From NCBI GenBank assembly GCA_916613615.1, contig OU744736.1, forward strand, positions 1,222,330 to 1,286,329: DNA of 64,000 nt, written 5' to 3'. This stretch comes from Steromphala cineraria. Its lineage: Eukaryota; Mollusca; Gastropoda; Trochida; Trochidae. The stretch's first letter is position 1; each line of letters begins with the position of its first letter. Shown here piece after piece: positions 13,766 through 25,552 of the stretch. The notes beneath the pieces are model-generated. The model made no database searches and was not told the origin of the DNA. It worked only from the letters and a program-made list of their open reading frames with translations. The translations under genes and the position numbers were made by a program.

Positions 13766-13836
13766 TCGTTTGTAGAATCATTTTAATCCGATACTAGTAT
13801 TTCGTCAATAGTATTGACTCATCAGGGATGAAACGA
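13766..13836 (-). ncRNA. type I hammerhead self-cleaving ribozyme
   Basis: All conserved parts occur in order on the minus strand. An outer helix I arm UCGUUU pairs with AAACGA at the other end. Inner helix I AUCC pairs with GGAU. The core is CUGAUGA. Helix II is GUCAAU-ACU-AUUGAC with six perfect pairs. Then come GAAA, a short helix III UAC-UA-GUA, and the AUC cleavage triplet, with predicted scission between 13790 and 13789. Open helix I makes it type I. Asymmetric internal loops in helix I could make the usual tertiary contact. A short helix III and an ATTAAA-like run after the cut site recall the hammerheads of Penelope-like retroelements and small retrozymes. No RT or GIY-YIG ORF is adjacent, so it is probably a solo terminal repeat. 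Activity is inferred from fold only. Confidence 0.85.
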
Positions 13837-14297
13837 TATGATCGAGACATCGCATTACAAGCATATTTATAACAAAATGTTCACACAATGTACCAATGGT
13901 AGATTGTATATGATGTAAGTCAAGTGTCTTTATGATTGTTCCTGGTTGGTGTCTGAATTGACACATCAATCATTCAGGTAAGCAATACCCTTGAGCAAGA
14001 TGTTGATCCCTTTCTTTTGTCATTGTAGTAAATGATACGTGTCATTCAGACAGGGATAATAATCTCAATGTTTATTTAGTGAGGGATTATATGTCTTTAT
14101 GAAGTTCTCCTCAAGGCTTAATAAAGTATTTGTCACACTTGGCATATTTGACTTGTGATACAATTTATAGAACGGAAATATGTAAATATATATATATATA
14201 TTTGAATAATGAGAGTTGGTTTCTCACGTGAAGAAAGGTTGTATATAAGAAAGAGTAAACATCAGATGGTTCGGACTGGATCAATCTTCTTTAATAC

Positions 14298-14334
14298 GAT
14301 GAATTCATTTCGACCATTATGTGGGTCTTGTCAA
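14298..14334 (-). other. decayed hammerhead-like motif, left palindrome arm
   Basis: Reads on the minus strand as TTGACAA in place of CUGAUGA, a GACCCA/TGGTC hairpin, GAAA, a TGA-AT-TCA short helix III and then TC, the same order as the intact ribozyme at 13766-13836. Two core transitions make cleavage unlikely. Confidence 0.5.
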
Positions 14335-14932
14335 GTATGATTACAAATGGAAGGTAACATGTACTTATACAGGAACAAAATAATAAATCAATTCATATAA
14401 TCAACACATAGTTGTGTGCTCAGATTGACAGTTAAGAAAACAGTCATGTGTTGTCAATCACGTAATGATTGCCCCAAGCACTAATGGCCGGGTGCAGTTT
14501 GAATACAATAGAGTCAGTCAGCAAAGACGAATCCGTGTTGTCTTATCAATCACTTGATGGTCAGAGAGGTGTAATTAAACAAGCCTGCTAATATATCACA
14601 ATGGTAATCACTTCCTCATGTGAGCTAACTGTTAACAGTTAGCTCACATGAGGAAGTGACTACCATTGTGATATATTAGCAGGCTTGTTTAATTACACCT
14701 CTCTGACCATCAAGTGATTGATAAGACAACACGGATTCGTCTTTGCTGACTGACTCTATTGTATTCAAACTGCACCCGGCCATTAGTGCTTGGGGCAATC
14801 ATTACGTGATTGACAACACATGACTGTTTTCTTAACTGTCAATCTGAGCACACAACTATGTGTTGATTATATGAATTGATTTATTATTTTGTTCCTGTAT
14901 AAGTACATGTTACCTTCCATTTGTAATCATAC

Positions 14933-14969
14933 TTGACAAGACCCACATAATGGTCGAAATGAATTCATC
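14933..14969 (+). other. decayed hammerhead-like motif, right palindrome arm
   Basis: Mirror copy of the motif at 14298-14334, here on the plus strand. Followed by GTATTAAAGAAG, a run resembling the segment that follows the cut site in Penelope-like-element hammerheads. Confidence 0.5.
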
Positions 14970-15017
14970 GTATTAAAGAAGATTGATCCAGTCCGAACCA
15001 TCTGATGTTTACTCTTT

Positions 15018-15019
<2 letters not shown>

Positions 15020-15062
<43 letters not shown>
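15020..15062. repeat. (AT)n microsatellite
   Basis: About 43 bp of uninterrupted AT repeat directly beside the right end of the palindrome. Confidence 0.95.
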
Positions 15063-15065
<3 letters not shown>

Positions 15066-17584
15066 GGTTATGTGATGTGTTATTTATATTCGTATTTGTT
15101 AATGTTCCAGAGCTTACATGAATGTAAATCGAATTAATAAAGGCTTATCTTATCTTATCTTATCTCTTACATGTAGCATACTGTTTGTCACATAATTACA
15201 ATTTATATGATGTTCTGCATGCTATGTCCAAAGTATGACATAAATCGTTTCGCTGAACGCTTTTATTACAAAGGTCAGCGTGCCGCAGTAGAATCTAAAT
15301 GATTAACTTTAAATCACAAATACACTTCACTTGATTGTTCAGACTTCCAAAGGCAGGGGTAGTATTAATAAAAAAAAGTTGTATAAAAGTTTTCAAGCAG
15401 TTCCATTTAAATTGGTCTAATTGAGGCATTGACCAACAAAAAAATAAACTTTATAGAAGAACCATTAATGATAGATTATTCTTCATTAATAGTAACCATT
15501 CAAATGTCTACCATAAAGAGGTACATTTGCTAATGAATCCCTATTAATATCTGTATACAATTTCATAAATGATACCAATCGATTTTAAATTTCTCTCCTT
15601 ATCTCTGTACCAAATGCAAATGTAGACAATTTTGAATATTAATTTGAGTTTTTATGAATAATTGCAAATTTGTATTTCCACCAATGTAAATTTGATATCT
15701 GAATCGTTTATGTTTTCAGGAGAAGCATTTATATAGGCATTTGCTGCCTGTTTGCTTATCCTTTTACTCTATTGTATATATATTCTGAATGTTGTGTATT
15801 TTGTATATGTTTTATGGAAATAAAATACTGTTTAAATCAAGAGGTACATTTTCCAATACGAAGCACAAGCACTTAAAAATATCTGAACAATACTGATATT
15901 AAAATCCAGATACTCCCAGTTCTATCGATTCAGTGTTTATGTCTATATCAATAGCGAATCTCCCCATAATTATTTTACTTAAATGGCTGAATTAATCTTA
16001 ATAAATGTTAACAAAGTAATGTCGATTTTGTCCATCAACACCACGATAGGGTCCCTGTTAATCATGCCCTCAATTTTTCAATGACAGACCTAAGGTTACA
16101 TAAGTCTTCTAGTACTAGCTTTACATCAACTCTTTGCAATTACTTATTGATCACGGCATATTCGAGGCTTGAAAATATTATAATAATGAACAATATCAAC
16201 CGTCTTATTAACTCAATTGCATAAATGGATTTTGCTCGTTCCAATTATATGCAGTAAAATAGCTCTCAGTCATTCATTTATAAGAACTTATTTTGAAAGA
16301 ACTGTAATTCGCTTAAATTTTGAGACCTACACATGTATTTCCATTAATAAATAATTTCCATTTTTTAACTATTAACCTGTATTTCGCTCATTAAAAAGGT
16401 CTCCTACATTTCTATATGGTTCTTATTAACCCTCTTTAATGCTCAGATAAAAATATAACAGGCTACATAACAAGGATACGTGTACCTACAACAATGTAGA
16501 GTTATCTTTATCCCTAATGAAATAGGCCATTAACCTTGCAAATATTTCTTCAGTCGATAAAGAATCACATTAAGGGACATACTGAGTGCATGTTGCAATT
16601 TATAAATTATTCATCCTTCTTCGCAACAATCAAAAAGACGTTTATGTGTTATGATTTTATATAATCTTTCATCCAGGCATGGTTTTCTTGTCATTCTTCA
16701 GTGAGTTATTGATGTCTTGAATTAAAAATTTAGGAACTTTGTATCAATTTTAAAAAGAATGCCCTCTGCAAAAGTACTTGCTGTATTTCTGATATCTGAG
16801 GTTTCTTCCTTCATCACCATCTTCAAAGATTCAACTACAATAAATCTCAAAAACGCGGTTGACATTGAGTTCGGTGAAAGATAAAAAAGCTCCATTACAT
16901 TTCTAAAGATTCATCAAATGAACAAGGCATTTCTTTGACAGCTTTTGTAGAACTTACTATATTTTTTAAACTCAGCTACATGTTTAATATCTGTATTGAT
17001 TTAAATGAATTTTGTCGGAATGCTGTCACTTTTATCCTCGAATAAATGATTACAGTTAATTTCGAACTGGCCTATTTCTGTTGATTCAAAAGTGAAACGC
17101 ACTGTCTCCATGAACAGACATCATGACTGTGTGGTTTTGTTAACTCCCATACATGGTGTTTGAATTAAAATCATAATATCAAAACGTTGAACTTTGAATT
17201 CCTTTTTGTATCATGCTGAGATTTTATGTTTACATTTATATTTTTATATCTAGCTAAAACAACTCATTGTTATCTGAAAATGAACTTGTTTGAATTTGAA
17301 AATTCCTGACATATGATTCCAATGATCCAATTCATGTACATTTATCTAATTCATATCTTATTGAAAGAATAAAATTATAAAATGTAAAATGATAGGCTTT
17401 CTTGTGTATCGCGATAGTTGTATTGAGTTTTAGTTTTTATTGAGTCTTCACTTTTAAAAAAGCTTTCTACAATTTCCATGACGAGTCAACAGTCTTTCTA
17501 TGAAGATCATTTTGTTAAGGTGTCGATGCATTGGTAAAATTTAAAAACACACAAAATAGATGTCTGTGCAATAAATATGATTAG
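15063..17584. other. non-coding stretch
   Basis: AT-rich sequence with no recognisable gene or repeat on either strand. Confidence 0.55.
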
Positions 17585-17839
17585 ACCATATTTGAAAAAG
17601 TGAAATTTTAGTATTTATAGCGAGAACTTAGCTACGTAAAAAGATTCACATAAAGTCTATTGGCGGCCATTTTGTGTGAACACCTTTCATTAATTTTGTG
17701 TAAGAAAACGGCTATTCCAAACATTATGTATTTGATTTATCACTGCTTTATTTAGTTAATGTACATTGTCTTTCTATTGGAACCATTCATTTTTATTTTC
17801 ACCTTATATTCCCCTTAAAACGTGCTACTGCCCCTTTAA
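17585..17839 (+). mobile_element. left-truncated MITE (same family as 45409-45774)
   Basis: Shares GTGTGAACACCTTT, TTTTGTGTAAGAAAA, CATTGTCTTTC and the right end AACGTGCTACTGCCCCTTTAA with the complete copy. The left inverted end is missing. Confidence 0.8.
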
Positions 17840-20800
17840 CCACCACATTGATTTAAACCTCAATTTTGCACTTATATGGAAATTACAAGATATTTCATTT
17901 GCATTTTGAATTAAGGTGTTTTAGAAAAATATTGCAGTTGCTGTTTAAGAATGAATGCTACTTGTACAATCATAAGGATTTTCATAAAAACGACCATGAA
18001 TTGTAGATTTTTGTTATAGTGTATCAGCAGACCAATGGAAACTTTTAAATGGATTGTTTACAGATAATTGAGAAACTCATCAATATAATATATCTGGATG
18101 ATTGAATTAAAAAAAAAAGTTAAGTTTAGAAAAGTACATATTCTGAATCATAACCCCATCGAAAATAGAATTTTGTAAAAATTGAAAAATGTCTGGTTTC
18201 AATCTATAAGATCAATGAACGAAAGAAATGGATTTAAACTAAAGAAAACTCATAAATATTCATATCAACTCCAAGAGAAACAACTATGAGATGATTTATT
18301 CTGCATACAAATATATTCTGAAAAATACCAATTGTATTTCAGAACATATTATTCTCATCGAACATAATCAAGAATCCATTTACAGCGGACTATTCTAGGA
18401 AAGCTATCAAATAAATCTCTTTTTACAATAACCCTCGCTGAGCAAAATGTCATTCACGTATTGCTCAATCAAGAAACTAATAAGAAGCCACAAGAAATAT
18501 AATAGCTTCAGCAAAGAAAGATTTGTTCTTTTTAAGTTGCAGGTTAAGCCAGATTGAAGGACATCAATAACAGGGGACATTGTACGTTACGACTCATAAA
18601 CTACAAGGAAATATTTTATTTTGGAAATTTTTTTTTGCACGATTATTCTAAGAAAATTATAGCCGTATTGATTCCGGTTTCTTCCTCAGTGATTACTTCT
18701 CTCAGTCTGAAGAAAAGTAAGGCACCACTAATTTTTTCTTTGATGTCTCTATGACACATTGTTACATTTGGGACCACACTATCTTCAATAGTACAGATTT
18801 TTGTACTTTTTAACAGTGTTAAGATTTCAAACAATTGTAACATCCATGATAAGGCACAAGTGTTATGGTTCACAGCTGTATAAGTGATTGATATGTATAT
18901 TTTATGATATATACGATTTCATAAACGAGGAGTACCAAATGCTAGATAAGAATCGGTTTCAGAAATCGATTCTGAATAGTTTTTGGTCAAGTCAATACAT
19001 ATTCAATGTCTCTATGTATACGATAGACTACATAACTTCTCAATACAGAGATTCAAATGAGTAAATCTTATTTTCTCGTGCTAACATTAAAAAGCAAACG
19101 TGTCTACAAACAATCAAGGAAGACCATCTTTGAAGAGTTTAAAGTCTGCCAGGCAGCCATGAATCTTTCTATTCATGTTCTGAAGGAAACACATAAGTGA
19201 TGAAATCTTTAATTGTTTTTCTTTTTCTGCAAAGTGTGAATGCAGAATACCACTTCGACGTCACTAGTATTATCGTGTTATGTTGAATTTCTATTATTCA
19301 AGTTCAAAAGTGTCAGATGTCAGTCTGGTCGTAATGCCCCAAAGTAATTGACTGCTTTAATGTTGATTTAAAAGAACATAGAGTATGGAGTTACAGAGGA
19401 GTACAAAGAAACTTCATATAAACATGCAAGACAGTTTACTTTTTCTTTACAGATAGCTAAGATAGTTGGATCTGCATCCTGGCGTTAGTCTCGTTTGTGT
19501 TGTTTTAGATATAATCTTTGTTGTCGATAGAGCAGTTTTACAGTTGTAATCCCAATAATTCTCAATAGTGTTTCTTGTTTGGACATTATAAAGAGAACAA
19601 CAAGGAACACTGATTTCCAATCTCAATATTCCAAAGGATATACGACTAAACAACTGATTATACATTTAGTTGAGTAAAGCTGTCTTGTTTCATAAACATT
19701 AGATATCTAACATCAACAAAGTTTTCTTTATTTTTGGAAAAAAAGCAATCCCACTCCTAATTAAAAAAGCTTTGAAAAAACACTAGAAAAAGTAACCTTA
19801 CTCGTGAAAATTTATTCAATTTCAATTCAATCATTAGTATTCTCCCAAAACGTTAGAGGAAGGTTGGTATCTGTAGAACATTATCATATTAATTGTACAT
19901 TCTTATCATAGACAAATTTGCAAGAATAGTTTCATTTTAAAATCACATTTTCATTGAAAACGTCAAAGCTAAATGAGATTGATAGAACTTTCTGTTTTGA
20001 GGCCAAAAAAATATTTATAATTATTCTGATACAACGGTGTATGAATGGTGTAAAACAAAAAAACTTTCATCAAAAAATTTATGCCTATGATGATGATGAT
20101 ATTTGAACTTTGCACAATATAGTACGTTTTTGATTAAACGTCATTATTTTTACTTACCGTAGACAAGCGACCTTAGTCTGTTAGCCATATAACATGTAAT
20201 CCACTCATTCCCACAGAAGTAATGAAAACATTATTACACAGATCAATCAGAGTTACCCGCCTGTCACTGGTCCACTGTGTTAAGTGTCTTAACTAAACGA
20301 ACGCATCTGTTTGCTGTACCAATCAGGCCAATGTTTTTGTTTAAACTTTGTGATTGAGATGATATGTATGCACCGCGATTGGTTTGCTTGCCTAACAATA
20401 TAAAACTCCAAATGGATCATAAACATTTGATATAATAATCTTGCTCCTTTCTTGTCGATAAGTTATCATATGTAGCATATGATTTATTGATTTAAAAGGA
20501 CCTGGTAAACGGTTATTGACAAATTGTATAAGAACAAGATTCATAAATCTCCCTGCACTAGAAAAGTAGACGGCATATTCTGTAGATATTGTCGTTATGT
20601 AAGATAAGCTGAATTGTCTTTCCTCATCATTTTATAGATTTTACGAAAACTTTTGAAAACTGTCTGAACATTACAATGAACATGTATTTCTTATCCTAAC
20701 TACCTCTGATAATTAATTGTTATGGAATTTTTCTGTGAGTCTTGTTCATGTAAGTGTCTAGAAAAAAGTGCATATTCTTCAAAAATGAAAATAATGATAA

Positions 20801-21585
20801 TTAAAAAACATTGACTGTATGCCCAACAAATTAGATAAATCTATTGACTGGATTAGTTATTTTACAGCGTAAAGTTCTAAATAGAGACAAATTCAATTGT
20901 ATGGATACTAAGACAGTTATAATTGTGTTTGATGTAAATTTGTAGTCTCTTTGAAAGCAATTAATGATCTGAACGATATGTTTAAGTCAGGGACACTTCC
21001 TGATTTGTTTGCCTCATTTCGTCATAGTTAAATAGTTCCCTGTTAGCAATGCTTTAAATTGCCTATTTAGCTACAGTAATAAGATATCCCTTTCAATAAC
21101 ATTGTTACTATATTTCCCTCTGTGTTTCATTAATAATGGATAAGTCACAGACCCAACTCTTCAGAGCAGCTAAGTAGTGTGCCTGATATTCAGACAGTTC
21201 AGATGTGATTATGTCAACCGAATTATTGTCTATAGGTTGGATAGGGCTGGAGACGAACAGCCTTTACAAAGATATTAAAACTGAATGACTGCAATATCAA
21301 TGACTATTAAGTTATATTGTAAATGACCTTCAACAAGAAAATGTATATTTTAAAAGATATTATTTTGTAATAATCAATTCTGACCTGTCAGAATTAGATA
21401 TATATTATTTCAAAAGTAGGGGTTAATTGATTCATAATGAACACATGATTAGTCTTAGGATGAAACAAAAGATGAATAGAAATTCAGGGAAAGTGCAACA
21501 ATTTACTCCATTCCTTTAGAATTACCGGCGAAACAGACATTTTCCGTAACAAGTGCAAAATAATATCTGGGGTCAAACATTAGAG
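17840..21585. other. non-coding stretch
   Basis: No recognisable gene. About 20940-21100 holds a diverged copy of a dispersed repeat also found at 1800-2000, 4990-5110 and 11100-11250. Confidence 0.5.
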
Positions 21586-22257
21586 TTACCATGAAATGAC
21601 ATCACAGTTAATGTTGGCTAGACAGGCACTGATACGACGTGGCATACATATGTGTCTCAAGTAATGTTGACCAAGGTTATGCCACTCTTTTGCAACACAG
21701 CGCAAAGTTCTTGAACAGTGGTTGGCGGTTGTTGACGTTGATTTACCCTTTGTCCAAGCATGTCCCAGACGTTTTCGATCGGGAATAGGTCCGGATTCAC
21801 CACTGGTCATGGCAATGTGGTGATACCCTGCTGTTGGGGGGTAATCTGTAACAATCCTGCCCCTGTGACATCTAGCAATATCACCCTTGAAGATGTCATG
21901 GCGTGGTTCAAACATCATACCATTGGCTGCCAAGATGTTGTTCTTGTAGTAATGACCTATGGCATTTCTAACAACAACATACACGTCCGTTCTTGAAGTA
22001 GCAGTCATGCCACCCAACACCATTACTGAGCCACCCCCAAATTCGATTGAAATTCTGTCCAGGAAGTCCCATGTGAACCTTAACTCAAGTGAAAACATTA
22101 AATTCCTCAAACGTCGATTATCCCATTGACGCTGATTCTGATACCAACGGCGTCTTTCTCTAATGTGACATATTGGATAACACGTGGACGTCGTGTTCGA
22201 AAACAATTTAAAATGTTCTGTGCATAAGTTGTCGCCCATGGTCAACCTGAACGGCAA
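21586..22257 (-). pseudogene. Tc1-type transposase relic
   Basis: The N-terminal part is followed by FGGGSVMVLGGM, RTDVYVVV and GDIARCHRGRIVTDY, matching the Tc1 catalytic core (FGGGSVMVWGG, DNARPHTARVVTDY). The frame then shifts: the DDE tail (NPDLFPIENVWDMLGQRVN) lies in a different minus-strand frame around 21740-21810, after a TGA that replaces a usual Trp codon. Downstream another stop interrupts the end. Asp and Glu positions of the triad are still visible, but the gene is broken. Terminal inverted repeats were not found. Confidence 0.88.
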
Positions 22258-22304
22258 CCTGAACGTCGTCTATCGTTTACAGAATGTGTAACATGGTATC
22301 TGGA

Positions 22305-22470
22305 CCATATTATACAATTATTGACTTCAGTTGAGGTGAATCCAATGGTTTATTGACCTCGGAACAGTTATGTCCACCGAGGCGACAGCCGAGGTGAACA
22401 TAAGCTTCCGAGGTCAATAAACCATTGGATTCACCGATAACTCAAGTCAACAACTGTTTTATTGTATGAT
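22305..22470. repeat. foldback hairpin element 4
   Basis: Arms of about 75 bp with GAATCCAATGGTTTATTGAC and its mirror, with apex CCGAGGCGACAGCCGAGG. Starts about 50 bp from the transposase relic. Confidence 0.88.
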
Positions 22471-22577
22471 TTATGAAAGTTTCAGTTATTTTGAAAACTA
22501 GTCAAATATTTTCAGTCTTTTTAGAAGCAACTGTTTACGGCGCTTCTCGTAGTGACGATCTATTTTTAGTTCCAGGT

Positions 22578-22641
22578 CATTGGATTGTTATGTTGACCTC
22601 GCGTGACGTTTCCCGCGGTCAACATAAGGTTTGATCATTGA
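22578..22641. repeat. small foldback hairpin element 5
   Basis: TTATGTTGACC pairs perfectly with GGTCAACATAA, and flanking bases partly pair. The loop TCGCGTGACGTTTCCCGC is G+C-rich. Confidence 0.7.
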
Positions 22642-22649
22642 CGGTGAAC

Positions 22650-25420
22650 ACCTTCCTCGACCAATCAGAAGACAGATCACTCGTCCATCATATAATAACT
22701 ACTATTACAGACTATGAAACATTAACCGTTTGAGCCATAAGCGACTGTGTTGTGCTTATATGTAGCATGCCAAGGACATGTTACCATTCAGCTTGTGTAA
22801 GTCAACGCATGTCAATCGTTAGATAAAAAAGTTGATAAAGAGCCAAAGTGATGATTGGAGCTTCAATTATCTTTTCACAATGGATATTCTATTCGATATC
22901 AAAATCATGCAAATTTAGTTGTTAACCCTTATGATCATCAGTTGCATTAAGTGCATTTTCTTAGGTTGCCAATGTTGTGTTTGGGGGCTTATTTTTAATG
23001 GGTATGTTCCATCTGTGTGGATAAATAACGTTTTCTAATCTGCAATTGCATTGCTAGTAGCATAATTGCAACATAGAATACCTCCGGGTTTTTTAATAGT
23101 ATGTAACCCGAGTTACCGTTCTTTGACATTTTTAAATGACTTTTAATGGCAATGGTCAACATATTTTGAATTTATCAAATTGAACGACATATCCGTACGT
23201 GTTTTTTTTATTTGAAGTAATGTTTTGATCATACATATTCCAAACAGAAATTATTTATTTTGATTCCGGTGAATATTGTAGCAGCAGGAGCATTTTGCTT
23301 CAATTTTGCATTGTCAAAGATGAGATACATGAATTGATATAATTGTAATTAATCAAGAGAAGAAGAAAAACCTTCAGTATAAAGAAAATAGATTGAATGT
23401 GATCCAAACAAATACTTTCTATAAGAAGAATTACTGACAAATGTCAAACCATTATATGTAGCAATCTGGGTTATGTTGGCTCATGAAATGAATGCACTTA
23501 TCCTACCTCATGTAAGAAATTCATTCTCTGATTAGTGAACGTGACTTTAGATGCCATCCTCTCGAGCGAGGTGATAAATGTTTTTAGCAATTAGAATTAA
23601 GCATATTGGAATGTATGTTACAAACGTACGTTTCTTTTGATCAAAATACAAACTATTGAACTGCAAACAACGAACATGTATTTAACCATACCGACGTTCT
23701 TTCGGATCGTATTTGAAGGTTCATCTTAAAAAATCTAGACATATTGCCATCAATCATTTTTCAATATTGTGTAGCGGCTATCTTGAACGTAACATGTATC
23801 TATGCTCTTAGTTTTCCTTTCCGTCATGCAAGAGGACTTGTTTAAAATATTAATTATGCGACAATGAGGCCATTACGCAAAATTACTTATATAGGCTAGG
23901 CAGAGACGCTGACAGGATTAATGATGCATGACCCTGACGCATGAGCTTGGAGGGATAACATTTGACATGACCTCTAAATTTGAAGGGTCTGTTAGAGCGT
24001 TTATCCATATTTTACAGTCAGTTTGATTGCATATTTTATGAGATGTATTTGAATATTCGATATGATAATTGGTTATAAAATTCCGTTGATGGTGAATAGT
24101 GATATATGATTTCCCAGCTTAGTTTTATGTAATTCGCCTGGGGTTCGTTGAAACATGAAAGCAATTGAGGGATGGTTTAACCCTATGCACACTTGACGGA
24201 ATGATATTTATTATACGATGAGTAATAATTCAGAGGCCAGTCAGGAGCACATATGTCAATAGAAAACTTTATCAATCACATACTCCTTTAGATCAAATTC
24301 AGTTGCAGACGCTTGCATTGGAATAATAATATGTTTATTTTTTAAAATATTTATGTGAAAGTAGCAACAATAAATGCCAAACGGTCATCTTTTATTAAAG
24401 AAATTAATAAGTTATTGTATTATGTTTGACATTTTTTTGCAGACAGCAGCATTGTCAGGTCTAACATAAGCACTCCTGAATGACTGAAATGTCTGTCTTC
24501 GTCAGCCTGTAACCTTACGGAGCAGGATTATGATTACATAGACTTACATCCAAGGTGATCTCTCTCAGTGGACAACATTAAATGAAGTACATTTAAAGGA
24601 GATTGGTAATGCCTTAATATTTCTTATCCAGCCAACGACTCTAATGAACTATTTCCTGGGTAAGAATTGTACTAAGTACATTATTTCCATTGAGAACAAT
24701 TCCATAGAGAGGGTTTTCGAGACAAATCTATTGACATAATTCCAATGATATTCCCAATACAATTCCCAATATATATATATAAACATTTAAATATTATAAA
24801 TATGGATGCAAATATAGAATAATTAGATCTTAACTATTCAAAGATGTCTATAGAAGAAATTACTAGATATGATATACGTGTGTATATGCTTCAATTTATC
24901 TTCCAGCTACATTCGTAGAATAGAGTTTCGTTTCTATATATCACCAAGTGAATATTAATATACAGAACGATTTCTTATTTGATCATTGGTAAACTTGCCA
25001 CAGTGATCCGAAATCATATTCAAATATAAGTATATTTACATTTTTACGATTACCATTACTTAAATTTTTTTATTTACATTAATACATTGAACATTTAGAT
25101 AAAAGCATCTCATTTTCAAAGGAAGAAAATCCATTTTCCATCCAAAAGTTCATACTTTAACTGCATTAAAATATTCAAATAACTTGCTAAAATGATTTCC
25201 GACTTATCTTTACTAAGATCTGATGACATTGAAAACGAGAAATGATAATAAAAATCAATACCTACATTTTCGATTTATCAAGGCGAATGCAAATTTATAA
25301 AACATTGATTCAGCAAAACACTCGTTCCTTGCTTCATTTCTTATCCGAGTCCTGCCTCGTGTTATGAGCTTCACGATTGTACATTACTGAGTGAACCGAT
25401 AGCAGGAACTCCAATATGTT
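22650..25420. other. non-coding stretch 3' of the SLC6 gene
   Basis: No recognisable gene. It includes the presumed 3' UTR on the side next to 25424. About 24630-24730 resembles 2670-2770 (ATTCCATAGAG..GG.TTTCGAGACAAAT). Confidence 0.5.
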
Positions 25421-25423
25421 ATA

Positions 25424-25552
25424 CTATTTTTCCGATGAAAACATGAATATAAAATTGTTCCTGAATGATACAGGTTTCGGATTCACTTCACAGCCTATCC
25501 GCTGACGAGCTCGCTGCCAGTGTAGGTTAGGTCTAAGTGACTGCTTCAAGCG
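25424..25552 (-). CDS. SLC6 exon 13 (C-terminal tail)
   Basis: Acceptor TTTCAG after a pyrimidine-rich run. 42 codons plus TAG. Basic tail ([18 protein letters not shown]) typical of the cytosolic C-terminus. I see no clear AATAAA on the minus strand in the first 150 bases after the stop; a candidate (TTTATT on the plus strand) is near 25067. Confidence 0.88.
   Translation of the reverse strand, partial: RLKQSLRPNLHWQRARQRIGCEVNPKPVSFRNNFIFMFSSEK

Larger units (their letters stand above)
14242..15025. repeat. 784-bp near-perfect spacerless palindrome
   Basis: Two arms of 392 bp are exact reverse complements as far as I compared them, in register from 14242/15025 to the GTTAAC centre at 14631-14636. 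I noted one mismatch (GGTAATC against GGTAGTC) near 14608. Each arm carries a hammerhead-like segment near its outer end. AT microsatellites flank both sides (14181-14202 and 15020-15062). It may be a head-to-head retroelement terminal-repeat dimer, a recent inverted duplication, or an assembly foldback. Confidence 0.95.

Noticed and set aside
25204..25235. CTGATGACATTG...GAGAAATG as a hammerhead core
   Set aside because: No helix II pairing between the two core strands.
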